A stretch of 21,730 nt of DNA, from assembly GCA_014804385.1 (NCBI GenBank), contig JAAUZW010000044.1:34434-56163 (forward strand). The letters run 5' to 3'. Position numbers and translations under genes: made by a program. How positions within the stretch are numbered: position 1 is the stretch's first letter; each line of letters opens with the position of its first letter. Below, one piece after another: positions 1 through 6,223 of the stretch. This DNA is from Lachnospiraceae bacterium. Its GTDB lineage: Bacteria > Bacillota > Clostridia > Lachnospirales > Lachnospiraceae. The notes under the pieces were generated by a model. It was not told where the DNA came from. It made no database searches and worked only from the letters and a program-made list of their open reading frames with translations.

Positions 1-81
1 TTCGCACAGTCGGCGGTTTCTGCCGGGATTTCCAACTTTTTTGCTTGGAGAAACAAATTTTACCTAAGAGGAGGACTGTTT

Positions 82-1188
82 ATGGCAACAAAACTGAAAG
101 AGTATTTTCCGATGATCAGGGAGAGGGAGGAGGTGCTGGTAGAGATCGCAAAGAGCACCATGCTTCAAACTAAGTTTGACGGCTGGGAGGCGGAGCAACA
201 AGAAGAGTTCCTGAATATCTGTACCGGGGTGAAAGGATTGAAGCTTCTGTATGACGGCTTCTTTAAAGAGGTAATGAATCCGGAGTATGTACCAGAGCGG
301 TTCAATGATTTTCTTTCCAGCCTATTGGGTCAGAGAGTAAGGGTAGTGAAGGTTCTGCCCGGCGATTCCACCAGAATCGCAGATGAGAGTTCGTTGCTAA
401 TTATGGATATTGTTGTGGAATTGGAAGACGGAAGCATCGCAAATGTCGAGATGCAGAAGATCGGATATCTCTTCCCGGGGCAGAGGTGCGCTTGTTATTC
501 GGCGGATCTATTGCTGCGCCAGTACAAGAGAGTGAGAGGAGAGAAGAAAAAGAAATTCAGCTATCGCGATATCAAGAGTGTTTATACTATAGTCTTATTT
601 GAGAGAAGTCCGGTAGAGTTTCATGAGTATCCTGACATATATTATCATTTTTTCGAACAGAAATCTGATACGGGATTGAAAATAGAATTTCTGCAGAAAT
701 ACCTGTTTGTTCCGCTTGACATCTTTCAGGAAAGCAAGCAAAATAGAGACATAAAAGATAAACGGGATGCATGGCTGACTTTATTTTCAAGTGATGAACC
801 GGAGATTATCATAGGGCTGATAGAAGCATATCCTGAGTTTCGTGAAATATATGAGGAAGGCTATGAGATCTGTCTGAATGTGGAGAGGGTGATGGAGATG
901 TTCTCGAAAGAACTGTATGAGCTTGACAGGAATACGGTGCAGTATATGATCGATGAGATGCAGGATACGATAGATGCACAGAAGGATGAGCTTGAGAAGC
1001 GACAGGCAGCGATGAACGTACAGAAGAGTAAACTTGATAAACAAAACCAGACAATCGGAGAATTACGGAAAGCACTGGGCGGAACCGTAAGCATCCTGAG
1101 AAGCTTGAACATACCGGAACAGGAGATCGTCACGCGCATCTGTGAGCAGTATCAGATCGATGAGGCACAGGTGAAGAAGTATTTATAG
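82..1188 (+). CDS. PD-(D/E)XK nuclease family transposase-type protein
   Basis: Predicted nuclease of the PD-(D/E)XK 'transposase family' (PDDEXK_2 type), 368 aa, close to full length for the family. The nuclease core is visible at residues 105-127: strand LLIMDIVVEL carrying Asp109, then NVEMQ carrying Glu123 and Gln125, matching the D...ExQ form of the active site. A conserved tyrosine-rich stretch (YSADLLLRQY) follows. Residues about 283-332 are charged and heptad-like (coiled coil), and the last 35 residues (SLNIPEQEIVTRICEQYQID) resemble the C-terminal 'resistance to silencing' tail of these proteins. The ATG is fixed by a strong ribosome binding site (AGAGGAGG, 67-74). Family members are multicopy in Lachnospiraceae and are thought to act in mobility or recombination, but the substrate is unproven. 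It is an isolated gene with its own terminator downstream. Confidence 0.8.
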   Translation: MATKLKEYFPMIREREEVLVEIAKSTMLQTKFDGWEAEQQEEFLNICTGVKGLKLLYDGFFKEVMNPEYVPERFNDFLSSLLGQRVRVVKVLPGDSTRIADESSLLIMDIVVELEDGSIANVEMQKIGYLFPGQRCACYSADLLLRQYKRVRGEKKKKFSYRDIKSVYTIVLFERSPVEFHEYPDIYYHFFEQKSDTGLKIEFLQKYLFVPLDIFQESKQNRDIKDKRDAWLTLFSSDEPEIIIGLIEAYPEFREIYEEGYEICLNVERVMEMFSKELYELDRNTVQYMIDEMQDTIDAQKDELEKRQAAMNVQKSKLDKQNQTIGELRKALGGTVSILRSLNIPEQEIVTRICEQYQIDEAQVKKYL

Positions 1189-1233
1189 ACATTTGGAGTT
1201 AGGATGAAACAGCATAAGATTTAGATCAGGGAG

Positions 1234-1262
1234 AGCAGAGATTCAAGCGAGTCTCTGCTTTT
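1234..1262 (+). terminator. Rho-independent terminator after the PD-(D/E)XK gene
   Basis: An 11-bp stem (one G-T pair), AGCAGAGATTC pairing with GAGTCTCTGCT, closes a 4-base AAGC loop and is followed by a short T-rich stretch. It sits 46 bases after the stop codon. The T-run is short (TTTGT), so efficiency may be moderate. Confidence 0.65.
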
Positions 1263-1421
1263 GTCTGTCATCTAGGCAATATATCGGCGCAGCTGCTTGT
1301 ATTCCATAACAAAAAAAGCGTGCAGTAAGAAACGGCACACTTATATAACTATCATTTTTACTTTGCGAATTTAATTTGCAGTAAAGTTGCAGTAAGTGGG
1401 TACTTTATTTCGCTGCGTTAC

Positions 1422-2279
1422 AGTAATATCAGCCGCCTGACCATCGGGGATGGTACGGAAGTGGGGCTTCTTTATGACGCCTTCCTGCTCTATGACCTGT
1501 GCGGCAACCGCCTGATAAGGAAGCAGTACAATGGCAGTTCCGTTGACGTGACAGAAGGGTATCAGTATAATGAAAGAAACGAACTGACGGAGCGGATCAG
1601 CGGGGGAAGCCTTATCGCTACGACAAGAACGGCAGTATCATCTCGGAGGAGCAGGAGGGGAGGAAGAGCGAATACCGCTACGACCTGTTAAACCGCCAGA
1701 CCTATGTCAAGACTATGGACGGGAAAGAGCAGGAGAACTTTTACGACGGGGAAGGCCTGCGGGCAAGGATATCAGAGAACGGGAAGAAGACTACCTTCCT
1801 GTATCATAACGGAGAGATTCTGACAGAGAGACGGAGAGAGTGCGCCCATCAGGAGGTATGTCAGAGGTAATGCGCTGTCCCATGTGCAGACAGAGGATGG
1901 GGCTTATCATGTATATCATCAGGACGAGCAGGGCAGTACTGCCTATATCACAGGGCAGGATAACGCTGTCGAGAACATCTATAGGTATGACGCTTTCGGC
2001 AGCCTGTTAGAGAAGAAAGAGGCCATAACAAACCGTATCCTCTATACCGGCCAGCAGTATGCCCAGAAGACGGGGCAGTATTACTTAAGGGCCAGGTACT
2101 ATAATCCTGTAGTAGGCAGGTTCCTGCAGGAAGACACCTATCGGGGTGACGGGCTTAACCTGTATGCCTACTGTGCGAATAATCCGGTGATGTATTATGA
2201 TCCGAGTGGGCATGCGACTCAATATGAAGATGGAGGAGTGCAGGGATCAGAAGATACGCTGGCGTCGGAGATTATGTAA
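1422..2279 (+). pseudogene. RHS-repeat protein, C-terminal remnant with two frameshifts
   Basis: Remnant of a large RHS/YD-repeat polymorphic-toxin protein. Three blocks in different frames read as one RHS tail. The first (to about 1610) contains LLYDLCGNRLIRKQYNG and YQYNERNELTERISG. The second (about 1613-1828, shifted frame) contains YRYDKNGSIISEE, YRYDLLNRQTYVK and FYDGEGLRARISENGKK. The third (about 1839-2279, original frame) contains SAPIRRYVRGNALSHVQ, DEQGSTAYIT, YRYDAFGSLLEKKE and the conserved core end YYLRARYYNPVVGRFLQ, then NLYAYCANNPVMYYDPSGH. Frameshifts therefore lie near 1605-1613 and 1828-1838. The N-terminal bulk, normally over 1000 residues, is absent, and 1263-1421 holds no convincing coding sequence. 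After the DPSGH boundary, where a toxin domain would follow, only about 22 residues remain. It cannot make a functional full-length protein. Confidence 0.85.
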
Positions 2280-2324
2280 ATGATATTGTTAATTCGGGAA
2301 GAGTAAAAAAATAAGTTTAGGAGT

Positions 2325-2774
2325 GTGGAAGAATTGAAAATTAAATTGAGAGATGTTGTGAAAAATTATGAAGTTAAGGAACAAGAATTTGAATATGCAG
2401 GTACAAATGGTATTGCGGGATTATTAGGTTGGCAAATTGTATTTTTTTACAAGATGGATGATTTAGTTAACACTGCAGCTGTTTCTTTTGATGAAATAAA
2501 TAATAACGAGTTGATTAGTATTGCCAACTCAATATTAAAATTTATGGATATAAATATCAGATTTGGTGATAGTGTTGATGTAATCAAACAGATTTATGGA
2601 ATTGCTGATTTTACTGATAGTTTATATGGAGAGATAATCAGATATAATTATATTATTTCAGCAGACCTATTCATAGCCTTTGGATTAGAAGATAATATAT
2701 TAACGAGTTTAGAGATTATTACTGATGAAAACATGATTAGAGAAATTGTCAGTGTTAGAAACTCTAATGGGTAA
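2325..2774 (+). CDS. Hypothetical protein, candidate immunity protein of the RHS locus
   Basis: A 149-aa acidic, soluble protein that I do not recognise. It has no signal peptide or membrane segment. Visible features are an N-terminal charged helix, a central hydrophobic block (GIAGLLGWQIVFFYK) and a pattern of short beta-like segments (LFIAFGLEDN, LTSLEII). It is much more AT-rich than the RHS remnant before it, which is typical of polymorphic-toxin immunity genes, and it occupies exactly the immunity position, 45 bases after the RHS end. Start choice is uncertain: AGGAG at 2319-2323 is only one base from GTG 2325 but ten bases from TTG 2334, so TTG 2334 may be the true start. The role is inferred from position and composition only. 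Confidence 0.55.
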   Translation: MEELKIKLRDVVKNYEVKEQEFEYAGTNGIAGLLGWQIVFFYKMDDLVNTAAVSFDEINNNELISIANSILKFMDINIRFGDSVDVIKQIYGIADFTDSLYGEIIRYNYIISADLFIAFGLEDNILTSLEIITDENMIREIVSVRNSNG

Positions 2775-2841
2775 TAAATTGAAAATTTGATTTGGATTAT
2801 GCGATTTTTATGTCCGTAGAATTCAGATAGACAGTGTTTCC

Positions 2842-3197
2842 TCAGGCATGATACTTCGGAGTTTGGAAATATTCCTTGGATATCTCTTTACGGTATTCAC
2901 TGTCATAGAGAACACTGTTTACCTCATCGGTTTTTCCGGCTTCTGTTAGGAATCTGAGTAGTTGGGCAAGATCGTTGCTGCCAATTTCATACCATTCCTC
3001 CCGCTCGCTTTTCATATGCTTTTCTTCGTCATATTCAAAGATACTCACCGCGATCACCTCCGCGCGATTCTTTTCTAAAAACTCTGAAAGAATTCCATTT
3101 TTGACACAATAATCTACCGCTTTTTCGACGGCTTCTCCTGTTTCTTTTCAAATGCGTCTGACAAATACAATAAAGAAATGTCGTTTTTATAATTCAT
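2842..3197 (-). pseudogene. Rpn-family nuclease/transposase, C-terminal remnant with frameshift
   Basis: On the minus strand, an ATG at 3197 opens MNYKNDISLLYLSDAFEK. One base appears to be missing in an A-run (about 3141-3149), after which another frame continues with EAVEKAVDYCVKNGILSEF, LEKNRAEVIAVSIFEYDEE and KHMKSEREE. That block is the conserved C-terminal region of the Rpn-type recombination-promoting nuclease / putative transposase proteins common in Lachnospiraceae (KNRAEV-IxVSIFEYDEE). The nuclease domain is missing entirely, so this is a 5'-truncated, frameshifted remnant. The 71-residue piece from 3057 to 2842 could still be translated from an internal ATG, but I treat it as debris. 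The final 40 residues (SNDLAQLLRFLTEAGKTDE) differ from the usual polyglutamate tail. Confidence 0.65.
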
Positions 3198-3198
3198 A

Positions 3199-3228
3199 CT
3201 ATATTAGCCAGCTATATTAGCCAGCTAT
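3199..3228. repeat. Perfect 13-bp tandem duplication
   Basis: CTATATTAGCCAG occurs at 3199-3211 and again at 3212-3224, followed by a partial third unit (CTAT). It abuts the broken Rpn remnant and lies 10 bases upstream of the -35 box of the yceD promoter. It could be a slippage product or a scar of insertion and excision. Confidence 0.8.
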
Positions 3229-3238
3229 AAAAATTCAG

Positions 3239-3267
3239 TTGACAAACCCATGCCCCCTATGTATAAT
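3239..3267 (+). promoter_or_regulatory. Perfect-consensus sigma-A promoter for yceD-rpmF
   Basis: TTGACA (3239-3244), a 17-base spacer, and TATAAT (3262-3267). All twelve consensus bases match and the spacing is optimal. Transcription would begin near 3274, about 20 bases before the yceD ATG. The -10 box overlaps a possible upstream TTG start, which is why the later ATG is chosen for yceD. Confidence 0.85.
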
Positions 3268-3293
3268 TGTTTGAGTATGGATGGGAGTCTGCT

Positions 3294-3818
3294 ATGTTTT
3301 TGAACCTGACTGAGGTGTTGACAAACGAAGACAAAGTTATTTCGATGCAAACAGAGGCCGGGATCACAGAGGTTTCTGTGGGCGGAGAAACTTATCCGGT
3401 GCGCACTGCATCGCCGGTGGATTTCGTTTTTACAAACACGGGAAAGGGCAAGGCACGGATCGAGGGCAAGGCAGTGTTCACCTTTGAAGCCGGCTGTGAC
3501 AGATGTTTACAGCCTGTGGAGCAGGAGATCGTGCTTGACTTTGAGAGAGAGGTGTGGGCGCCGGAAGCGGCGACAGACCCTATGGTGTATGAAGAACAGC
3601 CCTTTATGGATGAGTTTCAGTTGAACGTGGAAGACTTACTAAACAGTGAGATAGTGATAAGCTGGCCTATGAAGATCCTGTGTAAGCCGGATTGTAAGGG
3701 AATCTGCCCCATATGCGGCAGGGATCTGAATACGGGGACGTGTGACTGTGACAGTTTCGTGCCCGATCCCAGGATGGCGGCGATCAAAGATATTTTCGAA
3801 GCGGATAAGGAGGTGTGA
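3294..3818 (+). CDS. yceD: YceD/DUF177 family protein (rRNA accumulation protein)
   Basis: A 174-aa protein of the YceD (DUF177) family, linked in bacteria and plants to accumulation of 23S rRNA and 50S assembly, and nearly always encoded directly before rpmF as here. The family cysteine pair is present as CDRC (Cys68, Cys71). A second cluster, CKPDCKGICPICGRDL then CDC (Cys130, 134, 138, 141, 150, 152), is the metal-binding-like C-terminal motif seen in Firmicutes members. The ATG at 3294 is chosen because GGGAG at 3283-3287 lies six bases upstream and because a longer TTG-started frame would begin inside the promoter -10 box. The gene ends two bases before the rpmF ATG, so the two are co-transcribed and probably translationally coupled. 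Confidence 0.9.
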   Translation: MFLNLTEVLTNEDKVISMQTEAGITEVSVGGETYPVRTASPVDFVFTNTGKGKARIEGKAVFTFEAGCDRCLQPVEQEIVLDFEREVWAPEAATDPMVYEEQPFMDEFQLNVEDLLNSEIVISWPMKILCKPDCKGICPICGRDLNTGTCDCDSFVPDPRMAAIKDIFEADKEV

Positions 3819-3820
3819 CG

Positions 3821-4000
3821 ATGTCTATTTGTCCTAAAAACAAATCTTCTAAGGGTAGAAGAGATAAGAGAAGAGCAAACTGGAAAATGACTGCTCCTAC
3901 ATTAGTAAAATGTAGCAAATGCGGCGCTTTGATGGTGCCCCACAGAGTATGTAAGAAATGCGGAACATACAACAAAAAAGAAATCATCGCAGTTGACTAA
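3821..4000 (+). CDS. rpmF: 50S ribosomal protein L32
   Basis: Ribosomal protein L32 of the large subunit, 59 aa, normal length. The N-terminal basic segment KSSKGRRDKRRANWK and the zinc-ribbon CxxC...CxxC (Cys31, Cys34, Cys44, Cys47) are both intact, so this is the zinc-binding form rather than a zinc-independent paralogue. The N-terminus MSICPKNKSS replaces the more familiar MAVPKRKTS and is typical of Lachnospiraceae. The ATG at 3821 follows AAGGAGGTG (3807-3815), which overlaps the end of yceD. A strong terminator follows within 12 bases of the stop. Confidence 0.96.
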   Translation: MSICPKNKSSKGRRDKRRANWKMTAPTLVKCSKCGALMVPHRVCKKCGTYNKKEIIAVD

Positions 4001-4011
4001 ACGATGTACAC

Positions 4012-4047
4012 AGGCTTTTCGAGGACTTCTCGAAGAGCCTTGATTTT
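4012..4047 (+). terminator. Rho-independent terminator after rpmF
   Basis: A 12-bp stem with one G-T pair (AGGCTTTTCGAG at 4012-4023 with CTCGAAGAGCCT at 4029-4040), a 5-base GACTT loop, then TGATTTTT. It should separate the high-output yceD-rpmF transcript from plsX. Confidence 0.85.
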
Positions 4048-4068
4048 TATGGGCAGATTTAGTATGAT
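4040..4068 (+). promoter_or_regulatory. Candidate sigma-A promoter for plsX, overlapping the terminator
   Basis: TTGATT (4040-4045), a 17-base spacer, then TATGAT (4063-4068). Its -35 box begins in the last base of the rpmF terminator stem. It would give a leader of about 70 bases before plsX. That leader contains an inverted repeat (AAACAC at 4100-4105, GTGTTT at 4109-4114) which could be structural or an operator. The assignment rests on consensus match and position. Confidence 0.5.
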
Positions 4069-4143
4069 GATAAGGATAATGATTCAGAGCCAACCTCGAA
4101 AACACTGCGTGTTTCCTCGGTGTTTGGTTTTAAGGAGAAGCAT

Positions 4144-5157
4144 ATGAGTGAATGGGTTAAGGTGGCAGTGGATGCCATGGGCGGAGACAATGCTCCTGTT
4201 GAGACGGTAAAAGGCGCTGTAGAGGCGGTCAATGAGAGCAATAAAGTCAAGGTATATCTGGTAGGGAAACAGGAGGTTCTGGAACAGGAGCTGAGCAAAT
4301 ATCCCTATCCGAAGGAACAGGTTGAGATCGTTCATGCCTCTGAGGTCATCGAGACGGCGGAGCCGCCGGTGATGGCGATCCGTCAGAAAAAGGATTCCTC
4401 TCTGGTCAGGGCTCTCAATCTGGTGAAAGACGGCACCTGCGATGCCTATGTGTCCGCGGGTAGTACCGGAGCGACACTGGTGGGCGGTCAGGTGATCGTG
4501 GGACGGATCAAGGGAGTGGAGAGGCCGCCCCTTGCACCGCTTATTCCTACGGCGACAGGGTGTTCTCTGTTGATCGACTGCGGTGCGAATGTGGACGCCA
4601 GACCCTCTCATCTGGTGCAGTTTGCCAAGATGGGTTCCATTTATATGGAGTACGTGATGGGCGTGAAAAACCCGAAAGTCGGCATTGTGAATATCGGTGC
4701 CGAGGAGGAGAAGGGCAACGCGTTGGTGAAGGAGACCTTCCCTCTTTTAAAAAACTGCCCCGATATCAATTTCATCGGCAGTGTGGAAGCCAGAGATATT
4801 CCGGCGGGCGCGGCGGATGTGGTGGTCTGCGAGGCTTTTGTGGGCAATGTCATCTTAAAGACCTATGAGGGTGTAGGACTGACGCTGATCTCTAAGGTGA
4901 AGGAGGGCATGATGACTTCGCTTCGCAGCAAGATCGGCGCCCTTTTGGTGAAACCGGCTCTTAAGGAAACGCTTAAGGCTTTTGATCTGGAGCAGTACGG
5001 TGGAGCGCCGCTTCTCGGATTAAAGGGGCTGGTGGTAAAGACCCACGGAAGCTCTAAGGCAAATGAGATCAAAAATTCGATCCTGCAGTGTATCACGTTT
5101 ACGGAGCAGCGGATCAGCGATAAGATCAGGGAAAAGGTCGCACCTCAGGAGAGCTGA
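4144..5157 (+). CDS. plsX: Phosphate acyltransferase PlsX
   Basis: Acyl-ACP:phosphate acyltransferase, which makes acyl-phosphate from acyl-ACP for PlsY in the first steps of phospholipid synthesis. It is a peripheral membrane protein. At 337 aa it has the usual length. Family motifs are visible in order: VAVDAMGGDNAP near the N-terminus, SAGSTGA, LIDCGAN, VGIVNIGAEEEKGN, SVEARDIPAG, VVVCEAFVGNVILKT and EQYGGAPLLG, then HGSS near the C-terminus. ATG 4144 is chosen because AAGGAG (4132-4137) lies six bases upstream; the frame is open further 5' but without support. It is followed 67 bases later by acpP, its acyl-carrier partner, without the fabD/fabG genes found between them in many bacteria. 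Confidence 0.96.
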   Translation: MSEWVKVAVDAMGGDNAPVETVKGAVEAVNESNKVKVYLVGKQEVLEQELSKYPYPKEQVEIVHASEVIETAEPPVMAIRQKKDSSLVRALNLVKDGTCDAYVSAGSTGATLVGGQVIVGRIKGVERPPLAPLIPTATGCSLLIDCGANVDARPSHLVQFAKMGSIYMEYVMGVKNPKVGIVNIGAEEEKGNALVKETFPLLKNCPDINFIGSVEARDIPAGAADVVVCEAFVGNVILKTYEGVGLTLISKVKEGMMTSLRSKIGALLVKPALKETLKAFDLEQYGGAPLLGLKGLVVKTHGSSKANEIKNSILQCITFTEQRISDKIREKVAPQES

Positions 5158-5224
5158 GAAGAGACAGTAATGACAAGATACCGATAGAGAGAGCGCGTTA
5201 GAAAGCGATGAGGTTGGCTTTGCG

Positions 5225-5455
5225 ATGGAATTAGAAAAATTACGGGAAGTGATAGCCGGGGTCTTAAGTGTGGATCCTAAGGAGATCACAACGGAGACTA
5301 CTTTTTTGGAAGACCTGGGAGCAGATTCACTGGATGTGTACCAGATCATCATGGGAATCGAGGAGGCTTTCCATATCGAGATACCGGCTGAGAGGGCGGA
5401 GCGTATCACCACTGTGGGTGAGGCGGTGGAACTGATCAAGAACAGCAGGGAGTAA
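5225..5455 (+). CDS. acpP: Acyl carrier protein
   Basis: Acyl carrier protein, 76 aa, carrying acyl chains on a 4'-phosphopantetheine arm during fatty-acid and phospholipid synthesis. The attachment motif is GADSLDVYQ with Ser35 as the modified residue. The acidic helix II (IIMGIEEAFHIEIP) that contacts partner enzymes is intact. The SD is weak (GAGG at 5211-5214, about ten bases before ATG), which is unusual for a normally abundant protein. The 67-base spacer from plsX contains no clear promoter. A hairpin with a T-run lies directly after the stop, between this gene and rnc. Confidence 0.95.
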   Translation: MELEKLREVIAGVLSVDPKEITTETTFLEDLGADSLDVYQIIMGIEEAFHIEIPAERAERITTVGEAVELIKNSRE

Positions 5456-5462
5456 ACAGAGG

Positions 5463-5489
5463 GCCCCTTTTGATAAGGAAGGGGCTTTT
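5463..5489 (+). terminator. Terminator-like hairpin between acpP and rnc
   Basis: GCCCCTT (5463-5469) pairs with AAGGGGC (5479-5485), extendable by two G-T pairs to a stem of nine with a GATAA loop, and is followed by TTTTC. The T-tract is only four bases and rnc starts 17 bases later with no other promoter visible, so it is probably an attenuator allowing partial read-through. Because it lies in the rnc leader it may also be an RNase III target. Confidence 0.6.
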
Positions 5490-5505
5490 CTATGCGGAGG
5501 TTTTT

Positions 5506-6195
5506 ATGTCTGGCGAGGGGTTCAGAGAACTGGAAGAAAAAATTGCATATCAATTCCGGGATGGGAAGCTTTTGCGACAGGCTCTCACACACAGCTCCTA
5601 TGCCAATGAGATGCAGATCAATAAATACGAGGATTACGAACGGCTGGAGTTTTTGGGGGATGCCGTGTTAGAGCTTGTGAGCAGTGATTTTCTTTTTCGG
5701 AGAGAGAAGGAGACGCCGGAGGGACAGTTGACGAAACAGCGTGCATCCATGGTCTGTGAACCTGCTTTGGCTTTTTGTGCCAGAACATTTTCTCTGGAAG
5801 CCTATATTCTGCTTGGAAAGGGAGAGGAGACTACGGGAGGAAGGTCTCGGGATTCCATTGTCTCGGATGTGCTGGAGGCTCTGATCGGCGCGATCTATCT
5901 GGATGGAGGCTTGGAGGCGGCTTCCTCGTTTATCCACCGCTTTATCCTGTCGGATCTGGAACACAAGCAGCTTTTTTATGATGCGAAGACGATCCTGCAG
6001 GAACTGGTACAGCAGGAAGATCTCGGTGCGCTTCACTATGAGCTTGTGAAGGAGGAAGGGCCTCAGCATGATAAAACCTTCGAGGTGGAAGCTTATGTGG
6101 GTGAGAAGAAGGTGGGATGGGGAATCGGCCATTCCAAGAAAGCTGCGGAACAGCAGGCAGCCTATCAGGCGCTTTTAGCAAGGCAGAGTGAGTGA
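5506..6195 (+). CDS. rnc: Ribonuclease III
   Basis: Double-strand-specific endoribonuclease that processes rRNA precursors and structured mRNAs, 229 aa, normal size. The catalytic domain (about 5-150) carries the signature ERLEFLGDAV with Glu48 and Asp52, and the second pair Asp121 and Glu124 in SDVLEALIGAIYLDGG, so all four metal ligands are present. A double-stranded RNA binding domain follows (about 157-227: DAKTILQELVQ, then HDKTFEVEAYVGEK and GHSKKAAEQQAA). ATG 5506 is preferred over longer in-frame starts because GCGGAGG (5494-5500) lies five bases before it. It is the first gene of the rnc-smc-ftsY block, in the order usual for Firmicutes. Confidence 0.96.
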   Translation: MSGEGFRELEEKIAYQFRDGKLLRQALTHSSYANEMQINKYEDYERLEFLGDAVLELVSSDFLFRREKETPEGQLTKQRASMVCEPALAFCARTFSLEAYILLGKGEETTGGRSRDSIVSDVLEALIGAIYLDGGLEAASSFIHRFILSDLEHKQLFYDAKTILQELVQQEDLGALHYELVKEEGPQHDKTFEVEAYVGEKKVGWGIGHSKKAAEQQAAYQALLARQSE

Positions 6196-6223
6196 TGGCT
6201 CTGTCAATAGATGAGAGGTACAT

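Noticed and set aside
1300..1412. Direct repeats of TTGCAGTAA upstream of the RHS remnant as a possible att site or iteron.
   Set aside because: Only two or three short irregular copies, with no integrase or replication gene nearby.
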